Origin: Clostridia bacterium
GTDB lineage: Bacteria > Bacillota > Clostridia > Christensenellales > UBA3700
Assembly: GCA_900772745.1 (NCBI GenBank)
Contig: CAAGRV010000004.1
Coordinates: 1 to 5,892, forward strand
DNA: 5,892 nt
Reading direction: 5' to 3'
This document shows positions 1-5,131 of this stretch, piece after piece. The notes below the pieces were generated by a model, which searched no databases, was not told the DNA's origin, and worked only from the letters and a program-made list of their open reading frames with translations. Positions within the stretch are counted from its first letter, which is position 1. Each line of letters starts with the position of its first letter. A program made the translations under genes and the position numbers.

Positions 1-812
1 GTGCCTGCCACAATGTCGGACAAGAAGTGTGCACAGTTGACAATTCTTGAGAACGCGCCCACTACAATTACCACGATCACACCCACGTACATTGTAGGTT
101 TTAGCCACGATTTACTCTTCCAAGATGGCAAAATATCGCACAATACGCACAACAAAAACAAGTGTGTTATGCTGGACGAATGTCCAGATGGAAAAGATGA
201 ATATTTGTATGATGGGTCAAGCTTTTCTCTGCCATACATTATTTTCCACCAAGGTGAAAAACCATCACAATTGCCTTCTTTGAGCATATCTCGGTATCTC
301 ATACGACACCAAATATTCTTCATCACTTGCATCACGGCAAGTGCCACCACGATGAAAACAAGCGAAAATACTGCAAACTTGAACAATCTATGAATTGTGT
401 CCTTTGGCACAAAATAGAATATAGCAAGCGTCAGTCCGCCATAGAAAAAGCCTTTGAACACGCTCCAAAGTGCAAGATGCTCTATCTCGACCAGCTTAGT
501 TGACTTGATTGAGAACAAGAACCAGCCAAACCAAACGATAACTCCGCCTAGCACCTTGATACCAACCTTTGCACCCTTCTTGTCGAACAAGTCCGAGTTG
601 TAGAATATGATTGCTCCTGCGATTGGGACCATCCAATAAGATGGATATTCGGCTATGATAGCAAAAAGCTGACCATAAAAGTTGTGTTGGTCACCTATCG
701 CCTGCGACAGCTTGAGGTCATAAAAAGACGCTAGTACCATCAGCAAAATGCCCACGGCGAAAGCCACGCTGTGCCCAATTATTGATATTTTTCTTTCTTT
801 GGATATACTCAT
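1..812 (-). CDS. PAP2 superfamily membrane phosphatase, C-terminus outside the window
   Basis: This reads from an ATG at 812-810 for 270 codons without a stop and leaves the window, so the C-terminus is missing. All three PAP2 (type 2 phosphatidic acid phosphatase) motifs are visible: K165-x6-R172, P208-S-G-H211, and S255-R256-x5-H262-x3-D266. In this family H211 is the general acid and H262 the phosphate-accepting nucleophile, paired with D266. Hydrophobic stretches near residues 12-30, 54-73, 85-103, 116-134, 143-163, 214-228 and 238-253 make it a polytopic inner-membrane protein. Family substrates include phosphatidic acid, phosphatidylglycerol phosphate and undecaprenyl pyrophosphate; the sequence does not say which applies. 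The first motif ends in R-Y instead of the common R-P. No Shine-Dalgarno sequence precedes the ATG, and a TATAAT box lies only nine bases upstream. The family call is firm; the substrate is unknown. Confidence 0.93.
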   Translation of the reverse strand, partial: MSISKERKISIIGHSVAFAVGILLMVLASFYDLKLSQAIGDQHNFYGQLFAIIAEYPSYWMVPIAGAIIFYNSDLFDKKGAKVGIKVLGGVIVWFGWFLFSIKSTKLVEIEHLALWSVFKGFFYGGLTLAIFYFVPKDTIHRLFKFAVFSLVFIVVALAVMQVMKNIWCRMRYRDMLKEGNCDGFSPWWKIMYGREKLDPSYKYSSFPSGHSSSITHLFLLCVLCDILPSWKSKSWLKPTMYVGVIVVIVVGAFSRIVNCAHFLSDIVAG

Positions 813-821
813 AGTATTTAT

Positions 822-850
822 ATTATAATACATACTAAACTCAGTTTCAA
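822..850 (-). promoter_or_regulatory. Vegetative-type promoter of the PAP2 gene
   Basis: On the minus strand TTGAAA (850-845) and TATAAT (827-822) are separated by exactly 17 bases. The -10 box ends nine bases before the ATG at 812, so transcription should begin between about 817 and 812 and leave a leader of at most a few bases. Confidence 0.75.
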
Positions 851-912
851 GTATTATTTTTTATTTTCTGTCTTCTCTTATGTCTTACCTCTTTTTTCTC
901 GGACTTTTCATT

Positions 913-926
913 GATAATCTATTATC
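913..926. repeat. Short perfect inverted repeat in the 813-1047 spacer
   Basis: GATAAT and ATTATC flank a two-base centre (6+2+6). It lies about 60 bases upstream of the PAP2 -35 box. It has operator-like symmetry, but is A+T-rich and could be chance. The rest of this spacer is pyrimidine-rich on the plus strand (about 856-900), with T-runs at 981-997. No gene is apparent in it. Confidence 0.3.
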
Positions 927-1001
927 GCTCTACTACCAATGCTGTATTTATTTATGCCTTACTTTCACGATTTATATATCTTTTTTTGTTTTTTTTTGCA
1001 C

Positions 1002-1031
1002 AAAAAAACACACCGCATAGCGATGTGTTTT
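1002..1031 (-). terminator. Intrinsic terminator of the 1048-2025 lipoprotein gene
   Basis: Read on the minus strand, a 10-bp stem (1029-1020 with 1016-1007) closes a three-base loop and is followed by seven T's. One pair is G-U in the minus-strand transcript but C-A in the plus-strand one, so the hairpin favours minus-strand termination. It begins about 17 bases after the stop codon. Confidence 0.88.
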
Positions 1032-1047
1032 GATTGTTGCAAATTGA

Positions 1048-2025
1048 TTATTTCATATTCTTTGGCCAAGATTTAGATGCCTCGAGTCTTGATGCGATAT
1101 CATAACCCTTTTCATTCATATCATAGCTGTATTGTTGAACAGATTCCAAAGTGATAGTAGAGCTGATAATACCAGCAATCTTAACATCATAGCTCTCTTT
1201 GATACCAAGCTCACTGATAAAGCCGTTGTCCCACATTTTTACTGTGAATTGTACACTTCTGAACTTCAAATCTTCATCTTTACAAGATACAGACGCGTTG
1301 AGCATGTGGAGCATAACTTGTCTATATTCTTCTGTAGCCTTGTTGATATCAAGATCTATTGTGAACTCATATTGACCAGCATTGTTTACTGTTACTTTAG
1401 ATACACTTGCAAGAGTCTCTGGAGTGGTGTTGTACATCCAAATACGAGTTGGGTCATTCTTCATCTCAGATACGAGAGCGGCAATGCTTTCAAAAGATTT
1501 ACCATTTGTGCTCTTTGGTTTAGACCAACCATCGACACCAAAACCTGTTGGGTCATCTTTTTCTGTATATTTTCTCTTGCTGTAAGATACATATTTTACT
1601 CTATCATCAGCATTTGTAGCTTTTTGATTTACGATAGTCTCTTCGTAAACTTGTACGAATGTGCTATAGCTCTTGTTGTCTACATAATAAACAGCGTCTT
1701 TCTTTTCTTGCTCGGTAGATGCCTTACCATCTCTAATCTTTGTACCAAATACAAATTGGGTAACATTGAGTGCACCGATTTTTACATTAACTTGACCAGC
1801 AAGCAAAGTTGTTACATAATCAGCAGCATAGAAGTTTTCAATACCAGCCATAAACATATCTGTTCCGCTCATCTTCTTGTCGATAGCCTTAGCTGGGGTA
1901 GCAGTTGGTTTGCTTGTACCGATTACTTTCTTTGGTGGTTGAAATTGTTTGAAACAGCCAGCAGCGAATACGCCTACGACTACCAAAAGCACCAAAATTG
2001 CAATTACAGTAATTCTTTTTTTCAT
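1048..2025 (-). CDS. Predicted lipoprotein of unknown function
   Basis: A 325-residue protein. It begins with a basic MKKR n-region, a hydrophobic core (residues 5-20) and a lipobox A-A-G-C with the acceptor cysteine at 24, so it should be lipid-anchored on the outer face of the membrane. Residues 25-50 form a P/T/K-rich linker. The remainder alternates polar and hydrophobic residues as in a beta-rich extracellular domain. Its C-terminal third, around KMWDNGFISELGI (263-275), vaguely recalls LolA/LppX-like lipoproteins, but I cannot assign a family. The ATG is preceded by AAGGAG (2037-2032) with six-base spacing, which fixes the start. A promoter at 2071-2099 and a terminator at 1002-1031 make it a monocistronic unit. 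A long open frame on the opposite strand here is a shadow. The lipoprotein call is strong; the function is unknown. Confidence 0.9.
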   Translation of the reverse strand: MKKRITVIAILVLLVVVGVFAAGCFKQFQPPKKVIGTSKPTATPAKAIDKKMSGTDMFMAGIENFYAADYVTTLLAGQVNVKIGALNVTQFVFGTKIRDGKASTEQEKKDAVYYVDNKSYSTFVQVYEETIVNQKATNADDRVKYVSYSKRKYTEKDDPTGFGVDGWSKPKSTNGKSFESIAALVSEMKNDPTRIWMYNTTPETLASVSKVTVNNAGQYEFTIDLDINKATEEYRQVMLHMLNASVSCKDEDLKFRSVQFTVKMWDNGFISELGIKESYDVKIAGIISSTITLESVQQYSYDMNEKGYDIASRLEASKSWPKNMK

Positions 2026-2070
2026 GATTTACTCCTTCGTTTCTGTAAATAATACGTAAAACTATCTCAT

Positions 2071-2099
2071 ACTATACTACACATTTTTCCAAAAAGCAA
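2071..2099 (-). promoter_or_regulatory. Promoter of the 1048-2025 lipoprotein gene
   Basis: TTGCTT (2099-2094) and TATAGT (2076-2071) on the minus strand are separated by 17 bases. The predicted start near 2064 gives a leader of about 40 bases that contains the AAGGAG site. Confidence 0.6.
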
Positions 2100-2124
2100 T
2101 CATTTTGTTAAACTTTTTGCAATT

Positions 2125-2152
2125 AAAAATCGCACACAAAACTTGTATGCGA
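2125..2152 (-). terminator. Intrinsic terminator of the 2170-2859 membrane protein gene
   Basis: On the minus strand a 10-bp stem (2152-2143 with 2139-2130, one T-G wobble) with a three-base loop is followed by five T's. It starts 17 bases past the TAA stop and lies upstream of the next gene's promoter, so it separates the two transcription units. Confidence 0.85.
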
Positions 2153-2169
2153 ATTTCTTATATAATATA

Positions 2170-2859
2170 TTATTTATCCAAAATATCAATATTTTCACTA
2201 TTTTGAGCGTCATCTGCTTGGTCTACCACTTGATTTTTGGACTTTTTGTCCTTGCGGATATGCAACACCAACTTGACAATATACGCTACCAACGCTATCA
2301 CCACGATTGCCAACAAAGCATAAATGATATAATCAATATAATCGGCTAAGAAGTATGACAGCAAGCTGATAATCAATGCAGCAACCAAGTTGCCCGCCCA
2401 TACCATAAGCATTGATTTGAAAAAGCCTAGCCCCATAAAAGACGCAACCGCACTGCCCGTCCACACGCCAGTGAGCGGAATAGGAACGGCAACGAAGGCA
2501 AACACGCCTATCATCTTTCGCTTCTCTATCTTCTTGGGGTCGAACTCTTGATTTGCTTTGTCTTCCACAATGGACGCTTTGCCCTTGAAAATACTCTCTA
2601 CCGCATTGGCAAGCGCTCTGAACGGCTTATATTTTTTCATCCATCTAAGAATTGGTTGCAAAATAAGGAGCAAAATAGGTGCAACAAGAGCACTGCCCGC
2701 CCATGCGCAAGCAAATGCCTCGAACACATTCATACCCATTGCAATGCCAACAGGGATAGAACCTCTCAGCTCGATGAGTGGAATCATCGAAATAATTATG
2801 ATTATGAGATACTCATTTTTCAATGTTTCTTTGAAAAAGTTTATTATTGCGTCTACCAA
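2170..2859 (-). CDS. Small multidrug-export family membrane protein (COG2426 / PF06695 type)
   Basis: A 229-residue integral membrane protein. It shows the family hallmarks: an ELRGSIP-type motif (residues 30-36, in PLIELRGSIPVGIA) after the first hydrophobic stretch, and a VPIPLTGVWTG motif (125-135) in the second half. Each is followed by a matching A-G-[SN]-L-V-A type helix (54-60 and 155-160), suggesting an internally duplicated fold with re-entrant loops like DedA proteins. The last long helix is about 176-199, followed by a charged, probably cytoplasmic, tail. The family name comes from an early drug-export annotation; real substrates are poorly established, so export function is inference. 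Translation starts at a TTG (2859-2857), chosen because AAGGAG (2871-2866) lies six bases upstream and no ATG fits. It is divergent from ttcA and has its own promoter and terminator. Confidence 0.88.
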   Translation of the reverse strand: MVDAIINFFKETLKNEYLIIIIISMIPLIELRGSIPVGIAMGMNVFEAFACAWAGSALVAPILLLILQPILRWMKKYKPFRALANAVESIFKGKASIVEDKANQEFDPKKIEKRKMIGVFAFVAVPIPLTGVWTGSAVASFMGLGFFKSMLMVWAGNLVAALIISLLSYFLADYIDYIIYALLAIVVIALVAYIVKLVLHIRKDKKSKNQVVDQADDAQNSENIDILDK

Positions 2860-2865
2860 ATTTTT

Positions 2866-2871
2866 CTCCTT
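2866..2871 (-). promoter_or_regulatory. Ribosome binding site that fixes a TTG start
   Basis: AAGGAG on the minus strand, six bases before TTG at 2859. It is the evidence for TTG initiation of the membrane protein gene. Confidence 0.8.
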
Positions 2872-2883
2872 GACTTATGTCAA
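2870..2883. repeat. Inverted repeat over the transcription start of the membrane protein gene
   Basis: TTGAC and GTCAA flank the four bases TTAT. The repeat touches the -10 box at 2888-2883 on one side and the AAGGAG site at 2871-2866 on the other, and includes the expected start point near 2876. It could be an operator or a weak mRNA hairpin beside the ribosome binding site; no regulator is identified. Confidence 0.35.
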
Positions 2884-2911
2884 TTATATTATTTTAATTG
2901 CATTTAGTCAA
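2883..2911 (-). promoter_or_regulatory. Strong promoter of the 2170-2859 membrane protein gene
   Basis: TTGACT (2911-2906) and TATAAT (2888-2883) on the minus strand are separated by 17 bases, near-consensus for the vegetative sigma factor. It overlaps the ttcA promoter by 14 bp (2898-2911). Confidence 0.8.
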
Positions 2912-2926
2912 CAAAACTTATATAAT
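2898..2926 (+). promoter_or_regulatory. Promoter of the ttcA-like gene
   Basis: TTGCAT (2898-2903) and TATAAT (2921-2926) are separated by 17 bases. The -10 box ends six bases before the ATG at 2933, placing the expected transcription start at or within a base or two of the start codon. Confidence 0.75.
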
Positions 2927-2932
2927 CAATTT

Positions 2933-3670
2933 ATGCAAAAACTATTAAGCCTAGCTAGAAAAGCAATAAGTGACTATGATATGATACAAGACGGCGACAA
3001 AATTGCCGTTGGACTTTCGGGCGGAAAAGACTCCATAACTCTTCTTGCCGTACTTGCCAATTATCGCAAGTTTTCTCCCCAAAAATTTGACCTTGTAGCC
3101 ATCAATATCGACCTTGGTTTCGATGACACTAATCAACAAGAAGTCGATACATGTCGAGAATTTTGCAAAAGTCTTGACGTGCCTTTCATCGTCGAAAAGA
3201 CTGACATAGCTCAGATAATTTTCGAAGAGCGCAAAGAAAAAAGTCCTTGTTCGCTCTGCTCTAAGATGCGTCGTGGAGCTCTCAACAGCATTGCTATCGC
3301 CAACGGTTGCAACAAGCTTGCCCTAGGTCACCACGCTGACGACGTTGCCGAAACTCTTTTACTGAGCCTTCTTTACGAAGGAAGATTTTCCACATTTATG
3401 CCCACCAGTCACATGGACAGAAGTGGTATGACCCTCATTCGTCCACTCATCTATATCGAAGAAAAGCAAATCAACTGGACTTGCAAGCGTCTTGGACTGC
3501 CTATCATTCACAATGTTTGCCCACAAGACAAACACACCAAACGTGAAGATATGAAAGATCTCATCAAACAGCTAGACGAAGATTTCCCCGACTCCAAAAA
3601 GCATATCTTGTCCGCCATATTCAATCCCGACCGCAACAGCTTGTGGGACAAGGCAAAACCAAACAACTAA
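2933..3670 (+). CDS. ttcA: TtcA-family tRNA 2-thiocytidine(32) synthetase, PP-loop ATPase
   Basis: A 245-residue cytoplasmic protein of the TtcA/TtuA family, which adenylates a tRNA base and replaces oxygen with sulfur; TtcA makes 2-thiocytidine at position 32. Visible are the PP-loop G-L-S-G-G-K-D-S (27-34), the cysteine pair in P-C-S-L-C (C106, C109) followed by K-M-R-R-G, the G-H-H-A-D-D-V-A-E-T motif (132-141), and a third cysteine at C196 in N-V-C-P-Q-D before T-K-R-E. The three cysteines match the positions that hold the [4Fe-4S] cluster in characterised TtcA. It is shorter than the E. coli enzyme (311), as is usual for the Firmicutes type. The frame is open upstream to about 2558, but that stretch is antisense to the neighbouring gene; homology begins at M2933. 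No Shine-Dalgarno sequence is present. The family is firm; the exact tRNA position is inferred from E. coli. Confidence 0.9.
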   Translation: MQKLLSLARKAISDYDMIQDGDKIAVGLSGGKDSITLLAVLANYRKFSPQKFDLVAINIDLGFDDTNQQEVDTCREFCKSLDVPFIVEKTDIAQIIFEERKEKSPCSLCSKMRRGALNSIAIANGCNKLALGHHADDVAETLLLSLLYEGRFSTFMPTSHMDRSGMTLIRPLIYIEEKQINWTCKRLGLPIIHNVCPQDKHTKREDMKDLIKQLDEDFPDSKKHILSAIFNPDRNSLWDKAKPNN

Positions 3671-3671
3671 C

Positions 3672-3944
3672 TCAAAGCACACTCGTTGTGCTTTTTCTTT
3701 TTGCTCGGCAATTTCGCCTCGTGCTCTCTCCTCCTCTCAAATGTCTGACTGACCAATTATATTCCAACACCTTTTTGACTCTCTCCGACAAATCTCGATC
3801 AATCTCTGCCAACCTTTTGGTCAAATCAATATGTAGAGTGCTTTTGCTCACTCCAAAAACCTTGCTTGCCGCCCGAATAGTCGCATTGTGCTCGATTACA
3901 AAATTTCCTTCCGCCACCACTCTCTCTATTATTTCACAACTCAT
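3672..3944 (-). CDS. spoIIID: Stage III sporulation transcriptional regulator SpoIIID
   Basis: A 90-residue DNA-binding protein that lines up without gaps with Bacillus subtilis SpoIIID (93 residues) from its first methionine. The helix-turn-helix spans about residues 22-45, with the family core V-S-K-S-T-L-H-x-D-L-T-x-R-L at 32-45. The conserved S-V-R-H-L-R-G-G-E motif follows at 65-73, then a basic tail (76-84) that in the characterised protein helps contact DNA. SpoIIID acts in the mother cell, activating and repressing genes between the sigma-E and sigma-K stages, so the host is inferred to form endospores. The start at 3944 is fixed by this alignment although no Shine-Dalgarno sequence precedes it. 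The last residues (about 84-90) are encoded by the ttcA terminator hairpin and diverge from the family. It converges with ttcA, one base apart. Confidence 0.95.
   Translation of the reverse strand: MSCEIIERVVAEGNFVIEHNATIRAASKVFGVSKSTLHIDLTKRLAEIDRDLSERVKKVLEYNWSVRHLRGGESTRRNCRAKRKSTTSVL
3674..3702 (+). terminator. Intrinsic terminator of ttcA, inside the spoIIID 3' end
   Basis: AAAGCACA (3674-3681) pairs with TGTGCTTT (3687-3694) over a five-base loop, then runs into T5-C-T5. It starts three bases after the ttcA stop. The opposite strand has no T-tract after the hairpin, so it should act mainly on plus-strand transcripts. Confidence 0.85.
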
Positions 3945-4080
3945 ATACTAGCATATTGAACAAGTAGGGCAATAATGCAACCGCCCCCAAATATATGCAA
4001 ATATGCTCACTCTCTGATATGTTCAATCTTGTATAATATAAAAGATAATATGCACATATTCACATATCAAAATATGCTCT
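3945..4080 (-). promoter_or_regulatory. Probable spoIIID upstream control region rich in ATATG/CATAT motifs
   Basis: On the plus strand CATAT or ATATG occurs at 3942, 3952, 3993, 4001, 4017, 4048, 4055, 4063 and 4072. One pair forms a perfect inverted repeat (4047-4060, 6+2+6). A ten-base direct repeat AAATATGCTC lies at 3999-4008 and 4070-4079. On the minus strand GCATATT occurs three times (4077, 4053, 4006) and resembles the sigma-E -35 consensus, but I find no convincing sigma-E -10 at the usual spacing. A G-rich patch at 3981-3989 (minus strand) interrupts the A+T-rich run. The region overlaps the last codons of the TauE-type gene and contains no clear terminator for it. Confidence 0.4.
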
Positions 4081-4492
4081 TAGACTTATTATGAGGCGGT
4101 GATTCTTTCTTTTTTCGTTTTGCTTTTAGCCAATCAATCGTTGACTTGACCAACATAACAACTCCCAAGATTGTGATAAACCAACCGAACATTTTTTGCA
4201 AAATATCTCCTTGCAATTTTGGCGCAACAAACGACGCTATACACGTAGTGACAAGCGCAGGCAAAGTCACCCACAGCATAGCTTTGAAGTCAATCAACTT
4301 ATGCCTCGTGTGTATAACAATGCTGACCAATGCCATTGGCAAGAATGACACTAGGTTGGTCGTTTGCGCCGCCAATTGTTGCCACCCCAAAAGTATAGTC
4401 AGCATAGGAATGAGTATTGTACCACCACCCATACCCATTCCACCTATCACTCCCGCCGCTATACCCGACAGCACCATCCAAACATATTGCAT
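4067..4492 (-). CDS. Half-size TauE/SafE-family membrane transporter subunit, second of pair
   Basis: A 141-residue integral membrane protein matching one half of the TauE/SafE (DUF81) family, whose full-length members are about 250 residues with two homologous halves. The signature is G18-M-G-M-G-G-G (18-24) after the first hydrophobic helix, then I-P-M-L-T, and T-T-N-L-V-S-F-L-P (44-52). Hydrophobic segments are near 3-17, 24-36, 46-61, 71-90 and 101-117. A basic tail (123-139) is probably cytoplasmic. Family members export sulfite, sulfoacetate or other organic anions; the substrate here is unknown. An earlier in-frame ATG at 4501 exists, but AGGAG abuts it directly, whereas this ATG is nine bases downstream of AGGAG; I therefore prefer 4492. 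The partner half lies about 230 bp upstream on the same strand, suggesting a heteromeric transporter. Confidence 0.87.
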   Translation of the reverse strand: MQYVWMVLSGIAAGVIGGMGMGGGTILIPMLTILLGWQQLAAQTTNLVSFLPMALVSIVIHTRHKLIDFKAMLWVTLPALVTTCIASFVAPKLQGDILQKMFGWFITILGVVMLVKSTIDWLKAKRKKKESPPHNKSKSIF

Positions 4493-4501
4493 AAATATCA
4501 T

Positions 4502-4506
4502 CTCCT
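4502..4506 (-). promoter_or_regulatory. Ribosome binding site deciding between two ATG starts
   Basis: AGGAG on the minus strand touches the ATG at 4501 but is nine bases from the ATG at 4492. Spacing favours the second ATG, shortening the protein by three residues. Confidence 0.6.
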
Positions 4507-4666
4507 ATTGCATATTATTCAGTTGCATAATTTTGTATTTTTGTCATAGATTTTCCAATCAGACTATTTTGTTTTTCAAATAATTACCTTGACCAATCTA
4601 TTATTTCTTTTGTTTTTGCTCGTTTTTGTCCAAATTCAAGCTTGCTACTCCAACATTTGGCATTGA

Positions 4667-4692
4667 TTGGCGATTTATGCGCTATCGCCCAA
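4667..4692. other. Hairpin in the spacer between the two TauE-type genes
   Basis: Arms 4667-4674 and 4684-4692 form an 8-bp stem with one bulged base and a nine-base loop, about 30 bases after the stop of the upstream TauE half. Neither strand has a T-tract next to it, so it is not a standard terminator; it might protect a 3' end or attenuate read-through. The rest of the 222-bp spacer (4502-4723) is A+T-rich. It holds only a weak promoter candidate for the downstream gene (TTGGAA at 4558-4553, CAAAAT at 4535-4530, minus strand) and no other gene that I can support. Confidence 0.35.
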
Positions 4693-4723
4693 CACTCTTA
4701 TATTGTTCAGTTATTATAATTTT

Positions 4724-5131
4724 TTATCCGATAATCATTTTTACACCGCCGACAACCATAATGATATAAAATATAAAGCCTAACAATCTTTTGGGAATTT
4801 TTCGCAAAGCAAACGAGCCGATTATTCCACCAATTACCACACCAACGCTGACCACCAGTCCGTTCTTGTATTCCCAACCCGCGCCAATCAAATAAAAAAT
4901 ACTGCTGACCAAACACAGCGGAAAAATGGTCGCCAAAGCCGTTGCGTGAGCCTTGTCTTGCTCCAACCCATACAACAAAGTCAACAGCGGAACTATGAGC
5001 ATTCCACCGCCACCGCCAAAAAGTCCAGTGCACACCCCGGCAAACAAACTGCCTATCACCAGCCAAATCTTTTTGGCAACAGAAAAATCATTTTCTCTAC
5101 CCCAAATCTTTTCTTCAAATTTTTGTTTCAT
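4724..5131 (-). CDS. Half-size TauE/SafE-family membrane transporter subunit, first of pair
   Basis: A 135-residue integral membrane protein, the other TauE/SafE half. After a charged N-terminal segment (1-21) it has a helix (22-35), the glycine-rich signature G36-L-F-G-G-G-G-G (36-43), V-P-L-L (47-50), and H-A-T-A-L-A-T-I-F-P (62-71). Further helices lie near 72-84, 91-107 and 116-134. It is a diverged paralogue of the 4067-4492 product and probably assembles with it into a full-size exporter; its anionic substrate is unknown. The start is uncertain. I chose the ATG at 5131 because it begins shortly before the first helix, but it lacks a Shine-Dalgarno sequence. The same frame is open to a GTG at 5188, which would add 19 residues that do not look like the family and also has no ribosome binding site. 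Confidence 0.82.
   Translation of the reverse strand: MKQKFEEKIWGRENDFSVAKKIWLVIGSLFAGVCTGLFGGGGGMLIVPLLTLLYGLEQDKAHATALATIFPLCLVSSIFYLIGAGWEYKNGLVVSVGVVIGGIIGSFALRKIPKRLLGFIFYIIMVVGGVKMIIG

Noticed and set aside
1..393. Plus-strand open frame at the window edge
   Set aside because: It is antisense to the PAP2 gene, whose three catalytic motifs are all intact, and its composition is unlike a real protein.
991..1008. T7-G-C-A-C-A7 palindrome next to the lipoprotein terminator
   Set aside because: Its two-base centre is too small for an RNA loop, and the A-run is simply the T-tract of the real minus-strand terminator.
1132..2052. Open frame of 306 codons on the plus strand
   Set aside because: It is antisense to the lipoprotein gene, rich in C, I, F and Y with no domain pattern, and has no ribosome binding site or promoter. 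The minus-strand frame has a signal peptide, ribosome binding site, promoter and terminator.
2558..2932. Upstream extension of the ttcA frame
   Set aside because: The frame is open but lies opposite the membrane protein gene and across both divergent promoters; family similarity begins at the ATG at 2933.
4032..4037. Plus-strand TATAAT upstream of the 3' end of the second TauE-type gene
   Set aside because: There is no matching -35 box and no plus-strand gene downstream; in such A+T-rich DNA a chance match is likely.
4047..4060. Inverted repeat as a terminator for the second TauE-type gene
   Set aside because: The A+T-only stem with a tiny loop and no clean T-tract would be too weak to call a terminator.
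3942..4080. Repeats as a CRISPR array or origin of replication
   Set aside because: The motifs are only five to ten bases long and irregularly spaced, and no DnaA boxes, cas genes or replication genes are present.
4299..4583. Several open frames on both strands over the second TauE-type gene
   Set aside because: They are shadows of the membrane-protein frame, without ribosome binding sites or recognisable motifs.
4707..5066. Minus-strand frame of 119 codons overlapping the first TauE-type gene
   Set aside because: It is a frame-shifted reading of the TauE gene, rich in W, R and C with no coherent helices; the TauE frame carries the glycine signature.
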